From positions 2,858,529-2,922,528 of the forward strand of contig NZ_CP107030.1 of assembly GCF_027474825.1 (NCBI RefSeq): a stretch of DNA of 64,000 bases, written 5' to 3'. The notes beneath the pieces are model-generated. The model saw only the letters and a program-made list of their open reading frames with translations. It ran no database searches and was not told the origin of the DNA. The position numbers and the translations under genes are program-made. Origin of the DNA: Maribacter halichondriae (GTDB taxonomy: Bacteria; Bacteroidota; Bacteroidia; Flavobacteriales; Flavobacteriaceae). Below, piece after piece: positions 1-8,404 of the stretch (position 1 is the first letter of the stretch; every line of letters starts with the position of its first letter).

Positions 1-397
1 CTAGAAGTTCGCTGTAACGTTGTTTGTATTGTTGAAAGAAAAGCGTGTTGATGTCCGGAAATTGCTCAATCCATGTTGAAACTTTATCGACCGGTAATAA
101 TAAGGCTGTGGTATCTTCTTCGGTTTCGGCAAAAACCTGGCTAGGTTCATTTTTTATGCTGGCCGAAAAGGACATGATGCAACTTTCATCAGGACGTATG
201 TAGTATAACAACAGTTCCCTATCATCATAACGCGTATATACTTTTATCAAGCCTTTTAATACAATGGGAATGACTTTTATAAATTGTCCCTCACGTAATA
301 TTTGGGTGTTCTTTGGAATTTCCTTTAAAATCGATTCCTCTTCTATCCGCGATATAAGCTCTGGGTTTAGATAGGAAAGTGATTTTGAAATATTCAT
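1..397 (-). CDS. Crp/Fnr-family cyclic-nucleotide-binding-like regulator (partial, 3' end beyond window)
   Basis: About 132 N-terminal residues are visible, starting at the ATG complementary to 395-397 (MNISKSLSYLNPELIS). They read as a cNMP-binding beta-roll: a short N-terminal helix, then strand-rich sequence with the usual hydrophobic pattern (GQFIKVIPIVLKGLIKVY, ELLLYYIRPDESCIMSF) and the segment FAETEEDTTALLLPVDKV. This is the pattern of Bacteroidota Crp/Fnr regulators, which sense small molecules or redox state and bind DNA through a C-terminal HTH. The HTH is outside the window, so regulatory activity is inferred from the family. The gene stands alone, reading away from the lipoprotein operon on its right. 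Confidence 0.8.
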   Translation of the reverse strand, partial: MNISKSLSYLNPELISRIEEESILKEIPKNTQILREGQFIKVIPIVLKGLIKVYTRYDDRELLLYYIRPDESCIMSFSASIKNEPSQVFAETEEDTTALLLPVDKVSTWIEQFPDINTLFFQQYKQRYSELL

Positions 398-577
398 AAT
401 GACATGAGGTTTTTACATAAGACACAATAAATATAGAAATTAAAACCGCCCCAATTTGCCTTGGGGCAGTTCATCAAAAACCTTTCTTTTTCATATAGGG
501 AACTTTAAAGAAAGGCAAACACCAAAACAAAGAGAACCGGCAATCTTCTTGGGGGCCAACTCTGCCTCTGGCCAAGT

Positions 578-1060
578 CTAGTTCTTTTCAAAGGTCAATG
601 TATCCGTCCCTCCATTTCCACCGCTAACATCAATTAGCATAATTTTGACATCGTTACGAGAAACAATTTCCCAATCATCGCTCAGTTCGTTAAAGCTTGC
701 AGGCTCAGCAAAAAAGATGTTAAAGTCAATATCATCGCTGCTGTCATCATTGCTATCATCATCGCTGCTGTTACTACTATCATCGGTTATAGACCATGTG
801 CCATTTATCGTGGTGGAGCCATTTTCGGCGATCAACTTGCCATCCGCATTAAACGAAAAACCGTAACCGTTAAAATCACTGGTTTCATCGCTTCCCGAGT
901 CGATAAAACTTGTTATGCGCCATGCGCCGGTAGTTACAAGATTGGTAACCTGTTGAATTTCAATTTGGTTATCGACAGAGCCAGTATCGTCACCTTTCTC
1001 ACAAGATAGAAACACAAATGCTACAAGTGCCATCGTTTTAATTAGACTATTGTTCTTCAT
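578..1060 (-). CDS. Small acidic lipoprotein, one lipocalin-like domain (domain A)
   Basis: A 160-residue secreted lipoprotein. I start it at the ATG complementary to 1058-1060 because it begins a clean lipoprotein signal (MKNNSLIKT...VFLSCEKG, Cys about residue 20). A longer frame upstream would put extra residues before the signal. The mature part is a single domain, here called A: GAWRITSFIDSG, GYGFSFNADGKL and NGTWSI in the first half, then a Ser/Asp/Asn-rich loop, then IDFNIFF, a DDWEIVS strand and a VSGGNGGTDTLTFEK end. The same domain occurs in the next two genes, so this is the last member of a three-gene family probably transcribed together from about 3514. Function unknown; the fold resembles lipocalin-like flavobacterial lipoproteins. 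Confidence 0.75.
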   Translation of the reverse strand: MKNNSLIKTMALVAFVFLSCEKGDDTGSVDNQIEIQQVTNLVTTGAWRITSFIDSGSDETSDFNGYGFSFNADGKLIAENGSTTINGTWSITDDSSNSSDDDSNDDSSDDIDFNIFFAEPASFNELSDDWEIVSRNDVKIMLIDVSGGNGGTDTLTFEKN

Positions 1061-1125
1061 GGAAATTATTTTAAAACCTGTTAGCATAAAATTTAAAAGC
1101 ACTTTATGCTAACAGGTTTATGTGA

Positions 1126-2052
1126 TTATTGCTTTTCAAAGGTCAACAAGTCAGTTCCACCATTTCCCCCACTCACATGTTTGAGTTCGATTTTAGAAGC
1201 GGTATGTGAAATGATATCCCAATCTTCAGTAAGTTCCGCAAAGTCTGCTGGGGAAGGGAAGAAGATATTAAAATCGATATCGCCTGAAGTGCTCCCAGAG
1301 GAAGAACCGCCTGAGAAATTACCTATGGTGCAATTATTCTTAAATCGTAAACGATCATCACCACCGATGCGCATATCAACTTTCGATTCGCCATTTTCCA
1401 ATTCGATTTCATGAAGTGTCCAAGTGGCCTCCAAATCACTTATGTCAGTAATCGTCAACACCACCTGAATATTATTGCCGCTTCCTGATGCTGACCACGT
1501 TCCCGAATAATCATTATTATTCCATGATACGCTCATGGTGCCGTCTGCTGAGAAGTCAAAACTGTATCCGTTCAAATTATCTTCCAAGTCGTTGTCATTC
1601 AGCTCAAGCTTGTCAACATACCAGCCCGAACATGCAGTCAATACATCCGTCAACTGTGAAACGCTGCAATTGTTACAATCGTCATTAGAGTTGTCATCGT
1701 TTGAACTACTGCTAGAGCTATCATCGTTTGAACTACTGCTGCTTGAATCATCATTGGAGTTGCTGTCTATGGTAATCGACCAAGTACCTGTTTCTGTAGT
1801 ACTTCCATAATCCGCCACCAAACTTCCGTCCGAATTGAATGAGAATCCATAGCCCGTGAAATCGCCGGTCTCATTTTTGCCCGAATCGATAAAATTGGTA
1901 ATGACCCATGATCCATTAGAAACATTATTGGTAATCGTTTCAACATCTGCCTGAAGGTTCGCAAAATTGTTGCTGTCATCAGCATCTTTGGTACATGCGG
2001 TAAAGAGTACCACTACCAAAACTAATCCGTAAATTAAAATATTCTTTTTCAT
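1126..2052 (-). CDS. Acidic lipoprotein with domain B nested inside domain A
   Basis: A 308-residue lipoprotein (MKKNILIYG...LFTACTK; lipobox Cys about 20). The first half of domain A (SWVITNFIDSG, GYGFSFNSDG, TGTWSI) runs into a long Ser/Asp/Asn low-complexity loop. Instead of closing domain A, a second domain B follows (CNNCSVSQLTDVLTACSGW, LEDNLNGYSFDFSADG, SGTWSASGSG, ATWTLHEIE, DRLRFKNNC). Only then does the second half of domain A return (DIDFNIFF, EDWDIIS, VSGGNGGTDLLTFEK). The neighbours carry A alone and B followed by A, which supports nesting. It lies 25 bp downstream of the larger lipoprotein gene and 65 bp upstream of the smaller one. Function unknown. Confidence 0.8.
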   Translation of the reverse strand: MKKNILIYGLVLVVVLFTACTKDADDSNNFANLQADVETITNNVSNGSWVITNFIDSGKNETGDFTGYGFSFNSDGSLVADYGSTTETGTWSITIDSNSNDDSSSSSSNDDSSSSSSNDDNSNDDCNNCSVSQLTDVLTACSGWYVDKLELNDNDLEDNLNGYSFDFSADGTMSVSWNNNDYSGTWSASGSGNNIQVVLTITDISDLEATWTLHEIELENGESKVDMRIGGDDRLRFKNNCTIGNFSGGSSSGSTSGDIDFNIFFPSPADFAELTEDWDIISHTASKIELKHVSGGNGGTDLLTFEKQ

Positions 2053-2077
2053 AGCAATTGATTTAAAGGTTATTGTA

Positions 2078-3514
2078 TTATTGTTTAATAAGAATTAATG
2101 TATCCGTTCCCCCGTTACCACCGCTGACATCACGGACCTCTACTTGTGTGTCGGATACAGAAATTACATCCCAAGTATCATTAAATTCGTCTAATGGCGA
2201 CGTATTCCCAAAATTCAAAAGGAGTTCACTATCTGAATTTTGTGGGCTCCAAATACCGTTAGTAATGCTACCGTTATCCGCAACTGCGGTACCATCACTA
2301 TTAAAATTGAATGTGTAACCACTGTAATTACTAGTTTGGTCATCGGCATCTTCAGTATAAGAACCTACAACCCAGAGGCCGTCGGCCAAGATCGATGCTA
2401 GGGTTCCTGTGTTTCCAGAACTGTCCCCATCACCTCCATTACCACCGGTAGAACAATTACTCTCGAAGCGTAAACGGTCGTCGCCCAATCTAAGATCAAA
2501 TTTGTTCTCTCCCCCGTTTTGTTCTATTTCATGAAGGTTCCAAGTGGCATTAAAATCACTTAAATTTGGAATATTTAAGGCAAAGGCAATGCTATTACCC
2601 GAACCGTTACTTTCCCATGTCCCTGAAAAGGAATTACTATTGTTCGCTGCCGTCAAGGTTCCATCAGCGGCGAAATTGAATTGATATCCTGCGTAATTAT
2701 CCTCAAGGTCTTGATCGTTACGCTCGAGTTTATCGACCGTCCAATTTGTACAACTTGTCAGTAAATCGGCAAGTTGGTTCGTGCTGCAATTGTTGCAGTC
2801 GTCATCGTTGTAATCGAAGTCATCGTCCTCGTCGCAACTGTCCTTGGCATCGTTTATTATCTGTTCCAATGCTATTAGGTTGCCAACACTAACCTCGGAG
2901 CCATCAGCCAGTATGACATTTATCGGAAATGCAATATCCACAATATCATCACTTTTTAAATCATCGATAAAATCAAAAAGTTGCCAATCGTTTGTAATGG
3001 ACAGGTTATCAAAAACCTCCGTCGTTTGGTTGAAAATAGATGCTGTTATAGGGTATTGAATATCCAAACATTCGATGTCATCATCCGCCACGTTCTCGCC
3101 ATTACAACTGGCCGAAAGAGTATCGAATTCGGACTGGTCGGCGACATCAACTTCCGTAAAATCGCTTAATATGACGGTAATGGGAAATAAGATTTCCAGA
3201 ATATCAATATCATCGTCTGATGCATCAAAAATCGCTTCTATATTGGTGTAATCATCTTCGTTATCTACAAGAACATCAGTGCCGTTTACCGTGACGATCA
3301 CGGGCAATTGAACCGTAAAGCAATTCGATTTGTCAATTATATTATCAATAGAACCGTCGTTAAGGGCCGTTCTTTCAAGTAGATCCGCGACCATAGAATT
3401 AGCCAAATTTGGTTGTTCGATTGGTGGAAAATAATCAAATTCCTCTTGTCTACAGCTTAGGTTCAGTAAGACAAGCGATACTATGATAGTTATTAATTTA
3501 TGGGACTTCTGCAT
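2078..3514 (-). CDS. Large acidic lipoprotein with N-terminal tandem units, then domains B and A
   Basis: A 478-residue lipoprotein (signal ending LLNLSCRQ). Residues about 60-235 hold two similar units, each containing a PVIVTVNGTDV or FPITVILSDFTEV type strand pair and ending near a Cys. This acidic pattern is common in unnamed flavobacterial lipoproteins. Domain B follows (CNNCSTNQLADLLTSCTNW ... DRLRFESNC), then an undisturbed domain A (GLWVVGSY, GYTFNFNSDG, DTWDVIS, VSGGNGGTDTL). It is the first gene of the three-lipoprotein run and is divergent from the sigma-factor gene, with about 90 bp between them. The strong Asp/Glu content suggests a cation-rich extracellular setting. No enzymatic motif is visible. 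Confidence 0.8.
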   Translation of the reverse strand: MQKSHKLITIIVSLVLLNLSCRQEEFDYFPPIEQPNLANSMVADLLERTALNDGSIDNIIDKSNCFTVQLPVIVTVNGTDVLVDNEDDYTNIEAIFDASDDDIDILEILFPITVILSDFTEVDVADQSEFDTLSASCNGENVADDDIECLDIQYPITASIFNQTTEVFDNLSITNDWQLFDFIDDLKSDDIVDIAFPINVILADGSEVSVGNLIALEQIINDAKDSCDEDDDFDYNDDDCNNCSTNQLADLLTSCTNWTVDKLERNDQDLEDNYAGYQFNFAADGTLTAANNSNSFSGTWESNGSGNSIAFALNIPNLSDFNATWNLHEIEQNGGENKFDLRLGDDRLRFESNCSTGGNGGDGDSSGNTGTLASILADGLWVVGSYTEDADDQTSNYSGYTFNFNSDGTAVADNGSITNGIWSPQNSDSELLLNFGNTSPLDEFNDTWDVISVSDTQVEVRDVSGGNGGTDTLILIKQ

Positions 3515-3606
3515 GATAAAATATTATTTCGATTAATGGGATTTGCTACTAAAACAACCAACTTTTGAAAACTCCTGAAAAATTCTGAAAAAAATTATTT
3601 CTACAT

Positions 3607-4155
3607 TTGGGCGAAACAAAATTCAGAGCCTTGTCAAAAGAACTACATGAAGATATTTGCCAACAACACATCTTTTCTGGCATTTATAACAAATACTCAA
3701 AAAACCTGCATGACTATCTATATTATAAGTACGGCGAACGCCTAAACCCGAATGATAAGGCTCAAGAAGCTTTTATCAAACTTTGGGAGCATTGCAAAGA
3801 GGTTACCTTGGGTAAGGCAAAGTCCTATTTGTATACAGTGGCCAATAATATGATGCTGAACGAGGTCAAGCACCAAAAAGTGGTCTTACGGTATCAAAAA
3901 TTAAAACCGCAGGAACATAGCAACGAGACCCCCGAGTTTCTTATGGAAAAGGAGGAGTACTTTCAAAAATATCAAAAAGCCCTTGAAAAACTTACCGAAG
4001 AACAGCGGGTGGCCTTTATGCTGAACAAGGCGGAAGGCAAAAAACATGAGGAAATCGCGGAAATGTTAGGGGTTACGCGAAAGGTGGTCGAGTACCGTAT
4101 TTATACGGCTTTTGGGATCCTCAAAAAAGAATTGGAAAATTTTAAGTTAAAATAA
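3607..4155 (+). CDS. RNA polymerase ECF sigma factor
   Basis: A sigma-70 family ECF factor of about 180 residues that would direct transcription of the FecR/receptor genes behind it. Region 2 is visible as FSGIYNKYSKNLHDYLYY and DKAQEAFIKLWEHC, and region 4 as LEKLTEEQRVAFMLNKAEGKKHEEIAEMLGVT with the recognition helix after it. No in-frame ATG lies near the start. The frame opens at TTG 3607, but a second TTG at 3631 (SKELHEDICQQ) fits the family start better. The sequence TACATTTG at 3602-3609 resembles the Bacteroidota -7 box and would overlap the first TTG, which also favours 3631. Confidence 0.88.
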   Translation: MGETKFRALSKELHEDICQQHIFSGIYNKYSKNLHDYLYYKYGERLNPNDKAQEAFIKLWEHCKEVTLGKAKSYLYTVANNMMLNEVKHQKVVLRYQKLKPQEHSNETPEFLMEKEEYFQKYQKALEKLTEEQRVAFMLNKAEGKKHEEIAEMLGVTRKVVEYRIYTAFGILKKELENFKLK

Positions 4156-4202
4156 TCAGGAAAAAAGCAACCTTGGTTGTTATAGGATAAGAAACCAAAT
4201 CG

Positions 4203-5114
4203 ATGGATAAGGAATACTTGATACAAAAATGGTTGACTGATGCCCTTTCTGAACAGGAAATGGAGGCCTTCAAACAACTTGACGATTACCCTGAACTTAC
4301 AGGTATCATTGAGAATGCCTCGTATTTTAAAGCCTCGGGGTTTTCTACTGTGGATGATTTTGAAACCTTTAGCACACGACTTGAAAAAGATACCGCGCCT
4401 GTGAGAAAATTGAATTGGATAAAACCATTCCTAAGAATTGCAAGTGTATTTGTTATTGGTCTGGCGCTTTCCTATTTCTTTCTTTTTAATAGGGATGTAG
4501 AAATAAATACCCTAGCAGGCGAAAAAACTACTATAGAATTGCCGGATGCCTCTACCGTTGTGGTCAACGCGCTATCGAAAATAAGTTATTCCAAAAGCAA
4601 TTGGGATGATAAACGGGAAGTTGAGCTACGAGGCGAGGCTTTTTTTAAGGTCGCCAAAGGTGCTAAATTCGATGTGGTTACCTCCGAAGGAACCGTCAGC
4701 GTGGTAGGTACCCAGTTCAATGTCAAACAACGGGGAAGCTATTTTGAAGTCGAGTGTTTTGAGGGTATTGTTAAAGTTACCTCCCCGAACGCCACGGAGC
4801 AAATTACCGCAGGAGATCGCTTCCGTTTTTCAAATGGAAAAGCTTCTCTTGAAAAGACCACCTATCAAAATCCCCAATGGACCAGGAACGTCAGTAGCTT
4901 TGAACGGGTTCCTTTGTCGGAGGTCATCTCGGAATTGGAGCGCCAGTACAATATAAAAGTCCAAATGGTAAACATAAGTACCGACCAACTTTTCACAGGT
5001 GGCTTTGTACACGATAGCTTGGAAAATGCATTGAAATCGATCAGCGAACCTTTGGATTTGGAATATCGAATAGAAAATGGGAATTCGGTTAGCATATACC
5101 CCTTAAACAAATGA
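4203..5114 (+). CDS. FecR-family anti-sigma factor
   Basis: A 303-residue inner-membrane regulator. An N-terminal cytoplasmic sigma-binding region (QKWLTDALSEQEMEAFKQL) precedes one membrane helix at about 80-100 (IASVFVIGLALSYFFLF). The periplasmic FecR domain follows (AGEKTTIELPDASTVVVNALSKI, RGEAFFKVAKG, VSVVGTQFNV), then a C-terminal DUF4974-like segment (FERVPLSEVISELERQYNI). It begins 47 bp after the sigma gene and ends 33 bp before the TonB receptor gene. This is the standard cell-surface signalling order: ligand or receptor state relieves the anti-sigma hold on the ECF factor. Confidence 0.92.
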   Translation: MDKEYLIQKWLTDALSEQEMEAFKQLDDYPELTGIIENASYFKASGFSTVDDFETFSTRLEKDTAPVRKLNWIKPFLRIASVFVIGLALSYFFLFNRDVEINTLAGEKTTIELPDASTVVVNALSKISYSKSNWDDKREVELRGEAFFKVAKGAKFDVVTSEGTVSVVGTQFNVKQRGSYFEVECFEGIVKVTSPNATEQITAGDRFRFSNGKASLEKTTYQNPQWTRNVSSFERVPLSEVISELERQYNIKVQMVNISTDQLFTGGFVHDSLENALKSISEPLDLEYRIENGNSVSIYPLNK

Positions 5115-5147
5115 TGTGGCCTCATTAAGTCTTTTAAATAAGATCCA

Positions 5148-7865
5148 ATGACCACCCGTTCAAAGATGAATTTTCCTTTTAAGACCCCTTATTATACTGT
5201 TCGCCTTGTTTTTTTTGCCCTAAAAAACATTACGCTTAACTTAACCTGGAAAGAACAAAACACGTTTAAACCATTAAAGCATCAGGCCAAGTCAGGCACT
5301 AAGTCAGTGAACCGTATCCTATCATACATAATCCTTCTTTTTCTACTCTGCAATTTTGTTACAGTTTCAGCGCAAGATGCTCCTTCCGCCAAACCTTTGA
5401 TCGAGGTATTGAACGAGCTGCACATTCGATTTGGGTATCAGTTCAATTATGCCTCCGAAACCGTGGATGGTATTCAAGTGGTTCCGCCTTCGAAGGAGTT
5501 GTCCTTTGACGAATCCCTACATTTTATCCATGAACGAACGAGATTGATTTTTACAGTGCTGGATGATAAAATCGTTTCCGTCAAAAAACCAGAACCTCAA
5601 TTGTGTGGATACCTTAAGGACAAGAATATACAAGAACCGATTGTAAACGCCACGGTCCAAAGCGGTAAAAATTCAACAATTACCGATGAAAACGGGTATT
5701 TTGAACTAAAACTAAAGACCCAAAACGTCATTATCAGTATACGGCACATCGGTTATAAAACGCTGGACAGAAGCTATCAATTTTTCAAGGAATATACCTG
5801 CGGCACGATCTACCTAGTGCCCGATGAATTGCAGTTGACCGAGGTCGTGCTATCCGATTTTTTGATAAGAGGAATTGACAAGCTAAATGACGGTTCTTTC
5901 AAGATAGATTTTGATCGGTTCAGTATATTGCCCGGGTTGATAGAAACCGATGTACTGCAATCCGTTCAGGCCTTTCCGGGCATTCAAAGTATCAACGAAA
6001 CGGTATCCGACATCAATATCAGAGGCGGTACGAACGACCAGAACCTGATTCTTTGGGATGGGATAAAAATGTATCAATCGGGGCATTTTTTCGGACTCAT
6101 CTCAATGTACAACCCCCAAATAACCCAAAAGGTCAGCCTACGGAAAAATGGAACGCCCGTTGGCTATACGGATGGTGTTTCAGGCACCATTGCTATGGAG
6201 ACCGACAAAAAGATCAATTCAAAATTACAGGCGAATGTGGCCTTTAATTTTCTGGATGGCAATGCCTTTGTCGATGTTCCGTTGGGCAAAAAATCCTCGG
6301 TTCAAGTGGCTGCAAGAAAGGCCATCAGCAATTTTGTGGAATCCCCTACCTATACAGCCTATTTTGACCGAATTAAACAAGATACCGAGGTAGCATCGAA
6401 TGCCAATACCGATCTTGAATTTGATTTTTACGACCATTCGTTACGTTGGCTGTACCAGCCTTCAGAGAAAGACGAAATTCAACTGAACTTTATCAATGCC
6501 AATAATGAATTGATCTTCAATGAAAATGCGACCGTTGGCGGGGTCGAAGAATCAAGAAGAAGTAGCGTGGCCCAAAATAGCATTGCGGGCGGACTGCAAT
6601 ACCATCGCTCTTGGACCGACCGGCTTAGAACTTCGTTCCATATCTATGAAACTGATTATACCCTAAACGCCTCCAATGCCAATATTCTGGACAACCAGAG
6701 GTTTACACAAAAAAATTCCGTTTCGGAAACCGGTGTAAAGTTGGAAAGTCAGTACCAACTTACTGATGAATGGCAGATAATGGTTGGCTATCAATACATT
6801 GACAGCAAGGTAACCAACTTGGACAGCATCGATAATCCCCGTTTTAAAAGACTAGAAGGAGAGGTGCTTCGAACACATGCAGGATTTACCCAATTAGGCT
6901 ATGTTTCGAAAGATAAAATGACCACTTTGAATGCAGGAGTGCGATACAATTATCTTGACAAGTTAAAAAAACATCTGTTGGAACCACGTTTTAGTTTTAA
7001 CCAACGCTTTCTAAATTCGTTCAATCTCGAAATTCTAGGGGAGTTCAAACATCAGAACACCTCACAGATCATTAATTTTCAAAACGACTTTTTAGGAATT
7101 GAAAAGCGCAGATGGCGGTTGTCGAACGATGTCGAGACACAAGTGGACGACGTAGAAAGTATTCCCGTGAATATTGGCAAACAGATATCTGCTGGGCTGA
7201 GTTTCAGCGACAAGGGATGGCTTGTAAATCTGGTCGGATATTATAAAGATGTTAACGGAATAACTGCTTCAAGCCAAGGTTTTCAGAACCAATACGAGTT
7301 CCGGACGGGCATTGGAGGCTATGACGCAATAGGTGTAGATTTATTGATTAGAAAACAATTCAAAAACCTGAATACCTGGTTAAGCTACTCGTATCTTTCG
7401 AGTGATTATACTTTTACCTTTGAGTCAGAGCCCCAAGCAGGTTTTGCAAATAATCCAGAACAAGCAAATTTTGCAAATAATCTGGAAGTTGTACATAGCG
7501 CCACCTTTGGAGCCACTTACACTACTCCTCATTTTTTGTTCTCTGCTGGTATGAACTGGCATTCGGGCAAACCCATTACTAGACCTGTTGAGGGCAACGA
7601 AATATTGGAAGATAACAGTGTTAATTATGGCCCTGCTAACAACGACAGACTTGATGATTATATGCGAGTAGACCTGTCCGCTATATATCAGTTTAAGATG
7701 AAAGGCACTAGCAAGGTAAATATAGGTGTGTCCGTTTGGAATCTATTGGACAAGGAAAATACCATCAATAATTTCTATAAGGTCAATGCACTTGGAACGG
7801 CGGAAGAAGTGGAACAAAATTCATTAGGGATTACGCCCAATGCAGTACTTCGTGTTTATTTATAG
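5148..7865 (+). CDS. TonB-dependent outer-membrane receptor with STN and carboxypeptidase-like N-terminal domains
   Basis: A 905-residue TonB-dependent receptor/transducer. After a late signal segment (LLFLLCNFVTVSAQ, near residues 62-75) comes an STN domain (IEVLNELHIRFGYQFNYAS), the part that contacts FecR-type anti-sigma factors. A carboxypeptidase-regulatory-like domain follows (GYLKDKNIQEPIVNATVQ, DENGYFELKLK, IGYKTL), then the plug (TDVLQSVQAFPGIQSINE, NIRGGTNDQNLILWDG) and a beta barrel ending in a typical C-terminal strand (AVLRVYL). The ATG at 5148 puts about 60 residues before the signal, so the true start may be later. Substrate unknown; the partner of the sigma/FecR pair is inferred from gene order. 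Confidence 0.9.
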   Translation: MTTRSKMNFPFKTPYYTVRLVFFALKNITLNLTWKEQNTFKPLKHQAKSGTKSVNRILSYIILLFLLCNFVTVSAQDAPSAKPLIEVLNELHIRFGYQFNYASETVDGIQVVPPSKELSFDESLHFIHERTRLIFTVLDDKIVSVKKPEPQLCGYLKDKNIQEPIVNATVQSGKNSTITDENGYFELKLKTQNVIISIRHIGYKTLDRSYQFFKEYTCGTIYLVPDELQLTEVVLSDFLIRGIDKLNDGSFKIDFDRFSILPGLIETDVLQSVQAFPGIQSINETVSDINIRGGTNDQNLILWDGIKMYQSGHFFGLISMYNPQITQKVSLRKNGTPVGYTDGVSGTIAMETDKKINSKLQANVAFNFLDGNAFVDVPLGKKSSVQVAARKAISNFVESPTYTAYFDRIKQDTEVASNANTDLEFDFYDHSLRWLYQPSEKDEIQLNFINANNELIFNENATVGGVEESRRSSVAQNSIAGGLQYHRSWTDRLRTSFHIYETDYTLNASNANILDNQRFTQKNSVSETGVKLESQYQLTDEWQIMVGYQYIDSKVTNLDSIDNPRFKRLEGEVLRTHAGFTQLGYVSKDKMTTLNAGVRYNYLDKLKKHLLEPRFSFNQRFLNSFNLEILGEFKHQNTSQIINFQNDFLGIEKRRWRLSNDVETQVDDVESIPVNIGKQISAGLSFSDKGWLVNLVGYYKDVNGITASSQGFQNQYEFRTGIGGYDAIGVDLLIRKQFKNLNTWLSYSYLSSDYTFTFESEPQAGFANNPEQANFANNLEVVHSATFGATYTTPHFLFSAGMNWHSGKPITRPVEGNEILEDNSVNYGPANNDRLDDYMRVDLSAIYQFKMKGTSKVNIGVSVWNLLDKENTINNFYKVNALGTAEEVEQNSLGITPNAVLRVYL

Positions 7866-7983
7866 CGCTTCCCTTACCGTTAACACATTGGTTTTAAACT
7901 AAAAAATTCCCCTTTAAATCCCGTTTTTTCTTCTTCATATCTTTTTTATTTGCCGCTGTGTTCTCGGGCGATACATTTGGTCT

Positions 7984-8404
7984 ATGCTATTTAAAAAAAA
8001 CAAGGTTATAGTAGATAATGAATTAGGCCTACTTGAGGCAAAGATTTCTATATTCAAATCCTCTTTGGTTAAATGGAAAAAATCTATTCGTTTTTTAGGC
8101 AACAATGTTCATATTGAGCTTCAGGGAACGACAACCTATTTGAACGAAGATGAACGAATAATAATGATAGAAGCTCTCAAAAAAAGAGTTACTTGAAAAA
8201 GAGGTAGTTGAGGTAATCAGAGGATTTTGTTTGAAGTATAATTTGAAAGTAGATGATTGGGGAGATTACTTTGAATGTTCGCGTATCTATTGAAATAACG
8301 AAAACCTTTACATTTCGATCAAGAACAAATTGAATCAACTTATCTATGAAATAGAAATAAAAAAATTGGCAGGGTATAAGCTACTAGAAGACCTTCGATT
8401 CTAA
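7984..8404 (+). pseudogene. Small gene broken by a frameshift and an in-frame stop
   Basis: An ATG frame (MLFKKNKVIVDNELGLLEAK) stops at 8196. Removing one base from the seven-A run at 8179-8185 lets it continue as KELLEKEVVEVIRGFCLKY, through a TGA at 8291-8293, to a stop at 8402-8404 that overlaps the end of the opposite gene. The repaired product is about 139 residues of mixed alpha/beta character. I do not recognise the family. Continuous coding character across both lesions argues for one decayed or mis-sequenced gene rather than two random frames. It is flanked by the receptor gene upstream and a convergent LytTR gene. Confidence 0.45.

Noticed and set aside
645..866. Plus-strand Ser/Leu-rich frame opposite the first lipoprotein
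   Set aside because: It is the reverse reading of the Ser/Asp/Asn low-complexity loop of the real minus-strand gene.
1535..1810. Plus-strand frame across the second lipoprotein
   Set aside because: Shadow of low-complexity DNA; no start signal, and the opposite strand has the signal peptide and domains.
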